Shown: positions 34,066 to 45,044 of the stretch, in pieces
Position numbering within the stretch: the first letter of the stretch is position 1
Layout of the letters: each line of letters starts with the position of its first letter
The notes under the pieces: generated by a model
The model's database searches: none
What the model saw: the letters and a program-made list of their open reading frames with translations, nothing else
What the model was told of the DNA's origin: nothing
Source: Diphasiastrum complanatum
Lineage: Eukaryota > Streptophyta > Lycopodiopsida > Lycopodiales > Lycopodiaceae
Assembly: GCA_029204225.1 (NCBI GenBank)
Contig: CM055095.1
Span: 28,894,845 to 28,958,844 of the forward strand
Length of the DNA: 64,000 bases
Reading direction: 5' to 3'
Translations under genes and position numbers: made by a program

Positions 34066-35252
34066 TACGATAAAAGGGATATAATATCTAGAAACAAAAC
34101 CAAGTATATTGGTCAGCCTAAATAAGATGTTGAAAGGGTTTCAAAATATCCCCTCCCAAGGAAGCTGGTGTAGATATCTGACGATGAGTTGAATGCCAAT
34201 GAACTCTCTAAGATCTTTGATGTGAAAGGTGACAGTGGTACTGTTGCGCCTGTGGGCTAAAACTCCTTGGTTGCATGGTCTTCTAGTGTGTCTTGATGTC
34301 AATATGAAACAAGAGTCATCATTTGAATTCTCCTCTCTATCCTGTCGTCTCGTGAACGAGGTTGTGATCTGGCTCTATGGTAAATCAGCCCTCTGACGTG
34401 TAGTACTCTGAAGTGTAGCATTTCGTGCTAGTTCATAAATGATGTTAATTGCTAATTTGCTAGCTCATAACATAAGTTTGAAACTGTTTGGTAACTTGAT
34501 AAGAGTTCTACTTCTAACTTTTAGACAAGAGGAAGTTGATTATAATCTACATTGCGTATTTTCAGACTCCAAAAGTGCGTTAGCCCCTCAAATACTACAT
34601 AAAAATACTCGTTTCTACCATAATTGGATTTGAGGAATAAAAAACTACATGCTCCAGCCTAAAGACTTTTGATTTCTTTGAATTGATCACTCTTGGAGTT
34701 CTCAATGACTTTGATATTGTCTTATTGTGGTCCATGGAGTAAAAGCTAGAGGGTCTGGGGGCTATGAGAGCGCGTGCAAGATTCTTGGAGTATGAGTCAT
34801 CAAGGCCCATGCATATATGCTTTTTAATGCAAGCACGATTGCACCAAGAAGGAATTCTTATGAGAACTGATGATGTGAGGTGATCTAAGGTGGGAACCTT
34901 CTTTGGAGCAATGAAAGGCCTCTTCTTGCAGTAAACCAGCTGAGAGCAAGCATGAGATGCATACTTTGCAATCAATGGCCACTTAACATAACTGTGCCAC
35001 ATCTAGGGGGTTAGCTGGCTACACTCATTATCATGCCGTGTATCTGGCTGCAAGCTTGAGTACAGGTTTCTTTTGAGTTGTGGTTTAGATAGGAACAAGA
35101 GAGAAGCAGCTGTCATGGTGATAAGCATGTGAATATAACTCGTTACCGGTTTTGTATTAGAGAGATTCTTTAAAGCCCAAGCAGATAATATTATTATTAT
35201 TTTCTCCCTTCCTCAAGAGATTATTGTATTATAGGATCATTTATGTTAGTAG
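34066..35252. other. Rest of intron 2; one unrecognised minus-strand frame
   Basis: No transposon domain was recognised. A 135-codon minus-strand frame (35002-34595) is the longest open stretch. It is basic and S/K-rich with no motif I know, and may be chance or part of the neighbouring transposon. The last 70 bp before 35253 are pyrimidine-rich, as expected for an acceptor. Confidence 0.35.
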
Positions 35253-35338
35253 ACATAGAGATGCTTGGTTTTTCTTGTTTTGTGAATCCTATGCCAAATG
35301 CTTTTCTGTATTGCTTAGTTTTCAGAAGCCCAAAAGAG
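35253..35338 (+). CDS. Exon 3 of the large gene
   Basis: The acceptor TTATGTTAGTAG opens it and the donor GAG|GTAAGA (strong) closes it. It encodes IEMLGFSCFVNPMPNAFLYC and then LVFRSPKE, entering at phase 1 and leaving at phase 0. Hydrophobic and without a recognised domain. The donor is one of the best in the gene. Confidence 0.6.
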
Positions 35339-35570
35339 GTAAGAGAACACCATGTTCAACAGGACAGCATAAGCATAGTTTTTGCCAGAGTGAAACAAGC
35401 ATAAATAGTTTTTGGAATTGATTGTCCTATGGGAAAAAGGATTCGGCTGGGAGGTGTAGTTCCCAAGGAATTTTGCTGAACTTTCTCAATTTCTTGGCCT
35501 ATGAGTGTCAGATCACATATCAAGGGGTTACAATGGGGTGGTTGGGGAGTTGTGAACAGGTATTGAACAG

Positions 35571-35734
35571 GCTGCACTTAAAGTTGAGGATGAATATTTG
35601 GAAGCTCAATGTATGAGCCAGGGAACTGCGAGCACTCGTTTGTACATCTTGGTTTGCAGCAGTCTCTATGATATTAAGGCAGCTCCTCACTTGGAGAAGG
35701 CAACCTGGGTTGCCGTTGATGAGGTCGTATCAAG
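35571..35734 (+). CDS. Exon 4 of the large gene
   Basis: Acceptor TATTGAACAG, donor CAAG|GTACTC, phase 0 to phase 2. It encodes helical segments (AALKVEDEYLEAQC, TRLYILVCSSLYDI, KATWVAVDEVVS) with strong coding character and no in-frame stop. It resembles one to two helical repeats of an alpha-solenoid, but no family is assigned. Intron 3 (232 bp) is of ordinary size. Confidence 0.7.
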
Positions 35735-35829
35735 GTACTCATAAGAAAGTAAGCCTGTAAGGTTTTAATATCATGCACAATGTTTTTAATAGTCAAGAAG
35801 CTGATATAGTTGATCAGACATTTTTTCAG

Positions 35830-35890
35830 CAATGAGCTTGATGCAGTCCTTATAAAGTTTTCTTTATTATATGCCTTATTTCTGCTTTCT
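35830..35890 (+). CDS. Exon 5 of the large gene (small)
   Basis: A good pyrimidine tract and acceptor (GACATTTTTTCAG) and a weaker donor TCT|GTGTGA. It keeps phase 2 to 0 and encodes NELDAVLIKFSLLYALFLLS, a hydrophobic helix. Intron 4 is 95 bp. Less certain than exon 4 because of its size and donor. Confidence 0.5.
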
Positions 35891-36268
35891 GTGTGAAATC
35901 GTTCACTGTATTTTTCAATCATATCTTTAGAAGTCGTGCAAAATTGTAGAATCTGCTTCTATTATCTATAGTATGCCCCTGTGATGGGAAAGTCTCTTTC
36001 TCTTTAATTGGATCTCTTTAAGTCCAGTTTCTTTTAATGCTGCTGGTTAGAAACCTTACAAGCACTATCCTATTTGTATAAATCTTGAGGGATGCTTGCA
36101 GAATGGGCGTAAAAACATATGTAGGTGTATGTAGATTGCATTCATGCACTCTAATATGCAAAAGAATTGATCCTATTAATAACACCTGCACTCTCCACAT
36201 GTTTGAGATAAAGAGTCTCGAAATTTAACACTGGCACACTAAAATAATCATTTGAAGGTTTATTGCAG

Positions 36269-36320
36269 TTTTCCATCGAACCACACGAACAAACTGCCAT
36301 ACTGTTATCAAGTCTTACAG
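36269..36320 (+). CDS. Exon 6 of the large gene (small)
   Basis: Acceptor GGTTTATTGCAG, donor ACAG|GTGCAA, phase 0 to 1, encoding FSIEPHEQTAILLSSLT. The next phase-compatible exon is at 43518, after a 7.2-kb intron filled with LINEs. Certainty is moderate: two frames are open here and I chose the one whose phases fit on both sides. Confidence 0.45.
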
Positions 36321-37285
36321 GTGCAAGCGTAGGAGAGGAATCTGCTTTGCATCTAGTTGACTAGAATTTAACTCCTTGAATTCTTACAGAATGCTTTTAG
36401 ACTATTGTATCTGAAGATGTTCAATGTTGTTGCAATTTTTGTCAAATTTTGGAAGGCTAGAATAGAAAACTTGTCAATTTTCCTATAGGCATGTGCATGA
36501 TTGGAATTAGTGGGCTAATGTGTCTGTTGAATAATCGCCTTCTATGTTTAAGCTGTCACAAGTTGATTGCCTCAATAACAGGCCATTGGTGGACTATATA
36601 TGGACCATTGCGTCTCCCACACTTTATGTATGATGACTTGTTAGTAGACCGTGTGAATCTGGCCTCTTGATCCCTTACTAGCAGTATAAGGTCACTTACT
36701 GTTATCATTAGTGAATTGGGCATTTGGATAAGGTTGCTTAATTCTTATTAGATTCCTAGCCCTAGACCTAAGTTAGCTATAATTAGACATCATTACCTCC
36801 TGTGAATTACTAGAAAGCAGGTTCTTAGTCCAACTTGATTTAATTAGCACTCACAATAGCATTACGCTCAACTTAGATTGCTGAGCACATTGAGTTGACT
36901 CACGTTTTTTGTCACAAGCTCTGAGGTGGGTGCTTATGCTTCATAATCTATCTATGTACCATGGTAATATCGGAAGTTCGGAACCACAATTGTGTCAAGT
37001 TCCAAAAAGCGGGAGCAATAAAAGTCTAGCTTGGCCCCATGGGCCTTGCCATGTCCTCTATAAGTATGCTCTATCTAATGCCATGGTGAATATCCTCTAT
37101 TGGCTCTGAGATAGAGATGCCATATGTACATAAAAAGCAGGTGACGTGGGCCTATGACGTTTGATAAATCCTGAATGTGGAGCTGTTGGGAGGATGTAAA
37201 GGCCAGGTGTGATTATCACGATCTGTCAGCGTGGAATCTCGTCACTCTTTGTATAAATACGACAGTCTAAAGATGGCATCAATTT
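36321..37285. other. Intron 6, proximal part
   Basis: No coding signal. At about 36886-36946 a segment (TTGAGTTGACTCACGTTTTT, CACAAGCTCTGAGGTGGGTG, CTTATGCTTCATAAT) is nearly identical to 44676-44736 inside a complete hAT-like element. This suggests a relic of the same transposon family, although its ends are not visible. Confidence 0.4.
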
Positions 37286-38145
37286 GAAGTGTTGGGACAA
37301 CAAGCTTTGTAAGAATAATTTGATGTGGTACCAAGGGCTTGGCACAAATCATCCGTGAGAGCATGGTGGTCTAGCCCACTTAGCCGCTAAAATCCTTGTG
37401 CACCAAGCCTTTGCTACTTACATAGTCATAGAGGAGACAAGGACATCAAATACTTGCACTTACTTGGGGCAGATTGAATATTCTTTTTGGAAACATAAGC
37501 GTTGAAGAGTAACCAGTGCTGTAAACATTTGCCGCCGCATATAGGCCTTGGAAGTGTTGAAGATCGTAACTGTTAACATGAGTATTCTTGGTGTTAACCA
37601 TCAAACATTGTCTAGTATCAATTAAGTGGAGTCTATTGCAACTGTCTCTGCAATCCTATGTTAGTTGAAGAGATCAATACCAATTCAATAGCATATAATA
37701 GGATAGAGATAAGCATATCACATAGTCTGCATCCTTGGCCACCATCTTGATTGATGACACTCTCAAGCTCATCAATATATAATGCAAAGAGTGTAGGGCA
37801 AAGTGAGCAACCTTGCTTTACCCCACTAGTACTCCAGATCAAGTGTGGGAGGCCTTCATCCATCCTAAAGCAACCTTGAAGATGCTCATAGAGTGCCATA
37901 ATTGCTAATATCCTATATGTGGGAAAATCGAGGTCTTTCAATCTCTAGATAAGCATGTGTCATGCAACAGAGTCGAATGCTTTCCGGACATCAACAAAGC
38001 AACAATATACTTTCTCATGTATGATCTAGCCGTCTCATCTTAGCCTCATTACTGATTGTTGCCTGTAGGATGGTGCCATAATCCTTAGATGATATGGCCA
38101 ATCATGATAGTGTCTGGCCGATTGTGATACTGCGGTAATCATTAG
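37286..38145 (-). mobile_element. LINE fragment, RT and C-terminal pieces
   Basis: Minus strand: about 38140-37950 traces of the KAFD region, then AIMALYEHLQGCF, GVKQGCSLCPTLFALYIDELESVI, MLISILLYAIELVLISS (YADD box changed to YAIE). After a gap, a piece of the C-terminal domain near 37290-37370 matches the sequence around 39440-39530. The RT is inactive. Confidence 0.85.
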
Positions 38146-38153
38146 GTTTCATG

Positions 38154-38154
<1 letters not shown>

Positions 38155-38213
<59 letters not shown>

Positions 38214-38232
38214 AAGAAAGAAAGAAAGAAAG
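38155..38232. repeat. (GA)n / (GAAA)n tract at the LINE 3' end
   Basis: About 25 GA units grade into GAAA units and adjoin CTTTATTAATGTCTTTTC, the reverse complement of the LINE 3' terminus. In element orientation the LINE thus ends ...GACATTAATAAAG then (TTTC)n(TC)n. The plus-strand LINE at 46975 ends in the same words and also has a TC-rich tail. Confidence 0.9.
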
Positions 38233-41170
38233 CTTTATTAATGTCTTTTCAATGCCAAAAGGCATATAAGACTAGTAAATGTACATGTCAAGTATGTGGT
38301 AACCGTAGGAGCGTATAAAAAGTCTCCAAGACTATAACAGAAATACAAAACTGCTATGATCTGAAATTGAAAGCTGAAACTGAAAAGGATGCGATGATAT
38401 ATGAAACATGTGGGAGCATATATACTGCTAACTGTCATGAATACGGTATGACACTATCACCCAACCCTGTCTCGCTGATGCTATAAAAGGATGTAATACG
38501 AGATGCAGCATGAAGGACTGCTGGTGGTCGATGACGTCGTCTAGGAAGATGAGGTCTCCTCATGATAAGTCGGGTAGCTCGTGCAGCAACATGAGTATGA
38601 GTGGAACACTGTCTCTGATCTCGGTGGGCATGTAAGTCTCCATCATCCTCATCCTCATTAGATACTAAATCTCGTCCTCTTCTCCTGGAGAAGAAAGAAG
38701 TGATCTGCGGCTGAGAAATATGACTATGCTGGGCTGTCTGACATAGGCCCTGTCGTAGAATAAACATCTCTCGTATCATGAGAGCGGCGCATCGAGAGTC
38801 CTCATAGGCCAAGAGGGATCGTAGGGTGACAGGCGCATCGAGAGTCCGCATAGGCTAGGAGGGATCATAGGGTGACAGGCGAATCACGAAACAGACAGTG
38901 ATATCTCCCTCTGATCTCGTAATACACCGAGCATCTAAAGATAAAGTGCTCCTCTGACTCCACCTCATCCAGGGAACAAAACTGACAAATTCGCTCCTCT
39001 CTCGGGGTACCTTGGAATCTCCCAGTCTCAATAGTCAACTGATGTGATGATACGCGGAGCTGTCCCAATGTAAATCTGAGGCTGTGTGACAATCCCGAGT
39101 CCAAATAGTGTGGCAAAACTGGGAACCCTACTATGTCAAGCTCAATGAAGTGAGTCCAGTAATAGGCGGGTTTAACCTCTAGCTGTCGCCTCCAAGTACG
39201 GTCGAGGTATGCTCTATATAAGAAGCACCTGATATACTGGTGGGTGCTTGAGGGGAGCTCTGTGATGGATATGCCAAATGAATCAAGGAGGAAATGGGAT
39301 GCCTGTGAGAACCACGACAGGCGGTAGCCCTGGTCATGAAGGAAGTGTGAGGAGGCAAGTGAGGCCCGTGTATACCTCGTGTCTGCATCTGGTAGATCCT
39401 GAACTCTCTGAATATATGCGATGAGCTGGAAAGCTGCAGCTATCTGAATGGGTGGAACGACAAACTCTGCAAGAAGAATCTCGTGCGGAACCGAGGACTT
39501 CGTCCGAATCATACGAGCTAGCATGGTGGTCTGTAATCGTGAAATGCTGGCCCAATGTGATGATGGAAGACTTGTACACCATGTCTCTGCTGCATACAAG
39601 GTTGTGGGAGTGACAATAGTGTCAAAAAGTCGGCACTTACTGCGAGCATCTCTGATGGACTTCCTAAAGCAGAATCGCTCAAGCTGAACAAGGGAGGAAT
39701 GCCCCTTCCCAAGTGGAGTGGTGGCTGCTTGTCGCATGTTGAAAGTAGAACCAGAAAAGAGTATCCCCAAATGTGTATACGAGGAAACTACCTCTAAGGC
39801 CCGTCCATTGAGCCAACCTCAAAAGTTGTTCCCCAAAAAGCGTAACCGTCGCTGATGAGTCTTGAGAATAACGGACATAAGAGGTATCCAACGGATGAAG
39901 AGAGAGTGTGTCAACATAGAACTTAGTCTGCGCGGCTGTGCGTACATTAAAGTCCCCTGCAAGCAATATGTAACCCTGTAGAGAGAGTCTAGCAACGCCG
40001 TCAAAAAGGGCTTGAAAAGGATCACCTTCCAAATCCATAAACACTAAAGTGTGGGGAGCAAAGTAGCACACTGCAACAAACAAGTCCTGGTCCAGCCCCA
40101 AGAAGGATTCAATAATCTGAAGCCACAAGTACCAGCCATAAGTATCCTAAGACACCAAGCGAATAGAAGGAGTATACATCGACCTGTACAAACATGCAAC
40201 TCCACCAGACGCCCGAAGTATCCTGCCCTGTAGCATAGGTCGTGGAGTAGAAATCCACTGAAAACCAGAAATGTGCGGAAGTGGGTGTGTGGAAGACTCA
40301 TATGTCTTTGCAAAAAGTAGAAAATCAGCCGAACACAGATAGGTGTCAAGATCAGCCGCTGTAGAAGAGGTGGAGAGGCTGCCGCAGTTCCAAAAATGCT
40401 TGGAGAAAAAGTGAGGGTTGCCATTTGTGTATACCACCCGCTGTTGTTTTGTCCTTGCCTCCTGAATAATAGTTTTAACCATTGGCAGTGAGTAAGTTCA
40501 TCATCTATGTAGATCTAAGAGCCTCGAAGAGTACGACGCGCACGAAGAATTGTCCGCCGGTCGTCCATAGTTTTGAATTTGACGAATACTACCTTTGGAT
40601 CATGTTGGAGGCGCCAAGCATACTGGATATCTGGAACTGAGAGCCCCATGCGTGAAGTAAAAAAAGAGGTAACCTGGTCCAGTGTTGTGCCCTTAGTAGG
40701 AAGACCCCGGAATCTTAAGTTGAGCTTTTTGTCAACTCGACGTTGTTGTTTTGCCAAGACGCCTTGTACCGTGGTGTCCAAGGAGGGTGCTATAGAAGAC
40801 GAAGAGGTGGTAGATGATCTCAGGATAGAAGCCCATGATTTGGTCTCATGTACTTTTTTAGGTACCTTCTGTACATGTTCCACCGTCTCATAAAGCTGCT
40901 ATTCAAGAACGAGAATCCAGGCAGTTCACTCAACAATGTCATGTATTTGGCGCTCAAGTAGGGGAAGCTTACTCATGGATGCCTTAGTATCCTCAACAAC
41001 ACAGGAGATATTAGGGATGATGTCCCTCTGCAAAGCACTAAGCGCATCACGAAGAGAAGCAATTTCAGTCTGTTGAGCGTCAATCGTGGCAGTCTTAGTA
41101 AGCAAATCCGCACGAAGTTCATTGAGTTGTGAAAGAAAGCAGCAAATTGCTTAAAAATGTACTCATTCAG
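38233..41170 (-). mobile_element. LINE with ORF1, endonuclease and C-terminal domain; RT deleted
   Basis: In element order: ORF1 coiled coil (ELRADLLTKTATIDAQQTEI, about 41130-40920); ORF1 RNA-binding region (KKLNLRFRGLPTKGT, FVKFKTMDDRRTIL, to 40515); endonuclease (WNCGSLSTSS, YESSTHPLPHISGF, VAVCYFAPHT, ILLAGDFNVRTA, to about 39840); then directly, without any RT blocks, the post-RT domain (SSYTHLGILFSGSTFNMRQA, TLYAAETWC) and the zinc-knuckle-like ICQFCSLDEV...EHFIFRC (C-x2-C-H-C) with YYEIRGRY. The carboxyl tail ends near 38240 beside the TC tract. About 300 codons of RT are missing. Confidence 0.9.
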
Positions 41171-43145
41171 CGACGAGATGTCCTCAGGAGTGGTGTGCCA
41201 CGTGTAGGTGTGGCGTGTGTCTCCCATAGCAGTTGAGGACGAAGCAGCGACCTGGGGGAAGCAAACTCCACTAGTATGATATCATGTGGCACCGAGGGCT
41301 TAGCCTGAATCATCCTGCTAAGCATGAAAATCTGGATACGAGTAAGATTCCTCCATGTATCGCGTGATAAATCAGGGCACCAAGTCTCAGTAGAGTATAA
41401 AACACTGGGGAGACAGTAGCAGAAAATAGTAAGCATCTGGTAGCAAGTCTCTGCAAGAGTGATCAACTGCTCCCCAAAAGATGTAGTTGGAGTGTATGCA
41501 TCCTGTCATACCGAATCTAGTCCCATATCCAAAGGGTGAAGCCTGAGAAAGTCAGTATCTGCATGAAATTCCGTCTATTTGGAGCTTGTGCGGGCGTTGA
41601 AATCTCTTGCTAATAAAATGTATTTCTACTGAGAAAAGATAGCAATATCATCTGAGAGTGCCTGAAATGGGTCCCCACCAAATTCAGCAAACGCCGAAGT
41701 TTGTGGAGCGAAATAGCATACAGCCATATAAATATCCTAAGGTAATCCCAATAGTGACCCAATAATGTGTAGCCAAATATAGCGAGCGTAAGGATCTTGT
41801 TTAACCACCTTAACTGCGGTGTCTCTGTATAAACAAGCTACTTCGCCAGTTCCTCGACAAGTTTTTCCCCTCACAAATGGGCAAAAAATAGAATGCCAAG
41901 AGTAATCCTGTATATGTGGGAGAGGATGATATAAGGACTCATGGGTTTCAGCCAACAACAAAATGTCACATTTGCTAATAAAATTAGCAAAATCTCCTGC
42001 CGATGATGATGACAAAAAACCATTGCAATTCTAGAAGCCAAGTCTGAAAGTGGTAGGGGACCTCGGGCAGCTTCTATACTTGGGAGCCTCGAGTTCGTAT
42101 TTTGAAAGGAGGTCAAAATATCTCGGTTTGCCGTCGATAAAAACAACCCTTTGAATGAAGGTGCCTTTCAGCGTTGCCCGAAGCCGAAGGGCTGCATTGC
42201 GTTGTTGAAGAGAACGGAATTTGATAAATAGAACATTGTCATCAAACTTACTACGCCATGCAGTATCGAAACCATCAACAACATGAGATAACTTGGAAAT
42301 GAGTTAAGTCCGTAGCTTCTTCTATCTGTTTTCCTCCATTGGCAATGCCTTTTACTCTAATGTTAAAAGCTGTTTTGGCCCTTCTAGCTTGCTCATCCAA
42401 AACTGTCTCCAAATTGTTATCTATGGTAGTGGCTGATATATGAGAGTGATTACCTTGCTTGAGGATCGATGTCGTTTCTTCAACCTGTTTTGCAAGCGAT
42501 GAGAGTTTGCTGCCCATATCGTCCGGTTTGAAGAGTGCTGGTCACGTTTTTGTCTCTTCAGACTTATTTTTCCAAGCAAGTTATCTTGTTGGAAGTCTCC
42601 TCCAAGGCACTCTTTTCTTCAATTCTTTGCTTAAGATATATATTTTCCTGCTCAAGCTGCTCCACTCGCCCTTTGACACCAAAGAGATCCCTGACCAGCT
42701 TGCCATTTTCAATCTCAAAAAAGTGTAGTTGTTTCTCAAGTCCGAGGATTTCTTGTCGGATAAAACTGAGGTCATAGGCAAAGACACTTTCCGTCAGTTT
42801 GGAGGGAGTGAAGGCAATTGTAGTATTTGCAAATGTTTTTGCAGCCTCATGGATACTTTTAGGCAAAGGTATAGGAGGATTCCTCCAAGGCATCAGCGAT
42901 GGGGGATCTCTCTATGGCTGCCAACGAAGTAGGAAGTGCCTCCATCGCTGGAGGTGAAGATGGCCGCAGCCCCTCCATCGTGTAGGGGACTTCCTCTCCA
43001 TTGCTGCCAGCAATGGAGGGGGAGATGTGAGCAATAAGGAAGGGGTGGGGGGGGGGGGGGGTGCGTGGGGGCACCCCCTTTCTTCTTGGGTGCCATAACA
43101 GTGATGGAGGAGGGCGGAAACAGCAGCAGATGGCGGAACAGCAGT
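41171..43145 (-). mobile_element. Second LINE copy, also lacking RT
   Basis: Minus strand from the right: ORF1 N-terminus with a leucine-rich coiled coil (FIRQEILGLEKQLHFFEIEN, about 42890-42570), ORF1 RNA-binding region (RRAKTAFNIRVKGIANGGK), endonuclease (ILLLAETHESLYHPLPHI, then GEVACLYRDTAVKV, ARDFNARTSSKQTEF), then at FGEQLITLAE the sequence jumps to the post-RT domain (YSTETWCPDLSRDTW, MIQAKPSVPHDIILVEFASP). The breakpoint on the endonuclease side (FGEQL) coincides with that of the copy to its left. Confidence 0.88.
43046..43060. repeat. Poly-G tract in the LINE 5' region
   Basis: A run of about 14-15 G in a GC-rich, presumably 5'-untranslated segment. Likely to be length-variable and error-prone. 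Confidence 0.9.
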
Positions 43146-43342
43146 GAGCAGATCTCAGACAACTCAGATCCGCTGCATCTGGCCCGTTGATCAAACCTGC
43201 TCAGCTGGATACTCAGACGATCGCTACCAGATCCCGCTCAGACCCACGCCAGATTCCGTCAGTTCTGCGCCCAGGTCCCGCTCAGATCACAACTCAGATC
43301 CGCTCTCCAGATCCGCGCAGAGATCCGCTCAGATCTGCACTC

Positions 43343-43345
<3 letters not shown>
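43145..43345. repeat. Dispersed CTCAGATCCGCTC words, about 10 copies
   Basis: The words CAGATCCGCTC, CAGATCCCGCTCAGA and CTCAGATC occur about ten times in 200 bp with variable spacing, in a GC-rich window. They lie directly 5' of the second LINE (minus strand) and 3' of nothing recognised, so they may be a LINE promoter repeat region. A (GA)n tract follows. Confidence 0.7.

Positions 43346-43397
<52 letters not shown>
43346..43397. repeat. (GA)n microsatellite, about 26 units
   Basis: A pure dinucleotide tract 120 bp before exon 7 of the large gene, at the outer edge of a LINE. It produces spurious RERERE frames. Confidence 0.97.
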
Positions 43398-43402
<5 letters not shown>

Positions 43403-43517
43403 TTACATTTGTCGCAACGGTCAACTACAATAAGATCGATTATTCTCTACCTGAGTTGGAGCTGTGTGCAAGCTACTTTCAATGACTAGTTGCATAATCT
43501 TACGTATGTAATTCAAG

Positions 43518-43673
43518 AGATTGTCACCAAAAACCAACTCTGCTTTAAATCTCCGTCTGTTTGGGAAGCAGGCCAATCTGCCAATCTGCAAAGATATATG
43601 TCTTTTTCATTAATACAGTGTCTGATTACCTTGGCTGAAGATGCCAAAGAAACGATTGTAAGATATCGTGACT
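43518..43673 (+). CDS. Exon 7 of the large gene
   Basis: Acceptor TATGTAATTCAAG, strong donor GACT|GTAAGT, phase 1 to 1. It encodes EIVTKNQLCFKSPSVWEAGQ, then LQRYMSFSLIQCLITLAEDA. The frame is clean and coding-like. Alternative acceptors upstream (43489) do not match the phase of exon 6. It joins exon 8 only if the second AG of the exon-8 acceptor is used, and that joint removes a stop. Confidence 0.7.
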
Positions 43674-43942
43674 GTAAGTGCTTTACCTTATTCATCTGTT
43701 GAACTTTACTTTACAAAATTTATCTCAATATTTTGACAGCAGACAACTCACTAAAATACGCTTGATCCAAGAACCATTTTCATTTCACTGTGAATGTATC
43801 ATTCCACTATTTTTTAAGTGTACTTCTAGTAGTTTTTTTGTATAGCTCTGACAATGTAGTTTCTTTTTCAGTCCTAGATGTGCTTGTGAAAGAGCTAAAA
43901 AGCTTGTCTATTTCTGATCTGTAGTTTATGCTTGCAGGGCAG

Positions 43943-44048
43943 CTGGCCCTTTAGTGGAGACTTCTGGATGGGGTGTGTATCCAGCCTCAGCGATTGATTA
44001 CTTTCATCTTCGTCCTTTCTGTGCCCTTTTGCAGAATAAGCTCTCTCA
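43943..44048 (+). CDS. Exon 8 of the large gene
   Basis: Acceptor CTTGCAGGGCAG, using the distal AG. Donor TCTCA|GTAAGG. Phase 1 to 2. It encodes SGPLVETSGWGVYPASAIDY, then FHLRPFCALLQNKLS. Using the proximal AG would bring in a stop six codons later, so the distal AG is preferred. The following intron is about 18.5 kb, the longest here. Confidence 0.72.
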
Positions 44049-44203
44049 GTAAGGATATTCAGCTGACTTTTTGTTGTTTTGTGATGCCATTGGTTGATTT
44101 TGTAAACATTAAGTTATTAAAGTATTAGCCTGCCTTATCTTTATATTGTAACGTGATATGACAAATCTATAGCAAGATTGCAATTCATATTATTGTTCTG
44201 CTA

Positions 44204-44420
44204 GTTGTGCATCAAATAGCTTGAATGTCGTGCATTTTCAAAATACTGTGATGATATTATGAAGCAATGTTGCAGCAGATCATGATCCGCTGCAAAATTG
44301 TTCCGGAACGCATGTTGTGCATCAAATAACTTGAGTGTTGTGCATTTTCAAAACACAGTGATGATATTATGAAGCAATGTTGCAGCGGATCGTGATCCGC
44401 TGCAAAATTGTTCCGGAACG
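44204..44420. repeat. 110-bp tandem duplication of a hAT end with its flank
   Basis: The unit from GTTGTGCATCAAATA to GTTCCGGAACG occurs at 44204 and at 44314 with few differences. Each unit contains flanking sequence, the target site TTATGAAG and the left end of the hAT-like element (CAATGTTGCAGC). The duplication must therefore have happened after the insertion. Confidence 0.9.
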
Positions 44421-45044
44421 TCAGCGCCTGAATCCCATTTTTTTTTTTTTTTTTTTTGTGGAAAAAAGACTAATGGCCAATTTGTTTCTTTTTTGATAAT
44501 TTAGTTAGTATTAAATGAACTCAGAAATCATCAATGAATGCGTCAGAAAAACCAACATATTGATAAATTGGAAAGAGGCAAAAATAACATGGCATAGAGG
44601 GTAGAGCCATATTAATCCAGTTAATTCTAGATAGAGATACTGTTGGCATTGTATAACGTACTCGTATTTTGTTGAGCATGTTGAGTCGACTCACGTTTTT
44701 GTCACAAGCTCTGAGATGGGTGCTTATGCTTCATAATGCTGTCGGTTTGCTGTCATTCAATATGGTTCCATGTGATTTCATTTCACATAATACAGAAACC
44801 CACAAAGAATCACTTAATGGCCCAAAATTGGGCTGCACTCCTCTTGGAAATCTGAGCAAACTAGGTAAGTGAATTGCTCTTGAAAACACCGTTAATCTGA
44901 TACCCATATTCGCACCCCCCCCAGAACAAAACAAAACAAAAAAAACAGAAAAAAATTGTTTTCCAGGAAACCTTAATGGGATTTCCCAGATCGCGTTCCG
45001 GATCAAGTTCCGGATTGCATTCTGGAACGGAATGTGCAACATTG
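44375..45044 (+). mobile_element. hAT-like word-array element C (670 bp) with target duplication
   Basis: Left terminus CAATGTTGCA, right terminus TGCAACATTG (perfect 10-bp inverted repeat). The flanking octamers TTATGAAG / TTATGAGG match 7 of 8. Inside the left end are GCGGATCGTGATCCGC and TTGTTCCGGAACG, then a T-run (about 44438-44458). Inside the right end are an A-rich run, then GCGTTCCGGATC, GTTCCGGATT, CTGGAACGGAAT. The core holds ATCTGATACCCATATT, also present in elements A and B. No transposase is encoded, so it is non-autonomous. It lies in intron 8. Confidence 0.88.

Noticed and set aside
42859-43194. Minus-strand proline-rich frames
   Set aside because: Composition effect of the GC-rich LINE 5' region and its poly-G run.
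43144-43489. Plus-strand frames with RERERE stretches before exon 7
   Set aside because: They come from the CAGATC cluster and the (GA)n tract; no splice site supports them.
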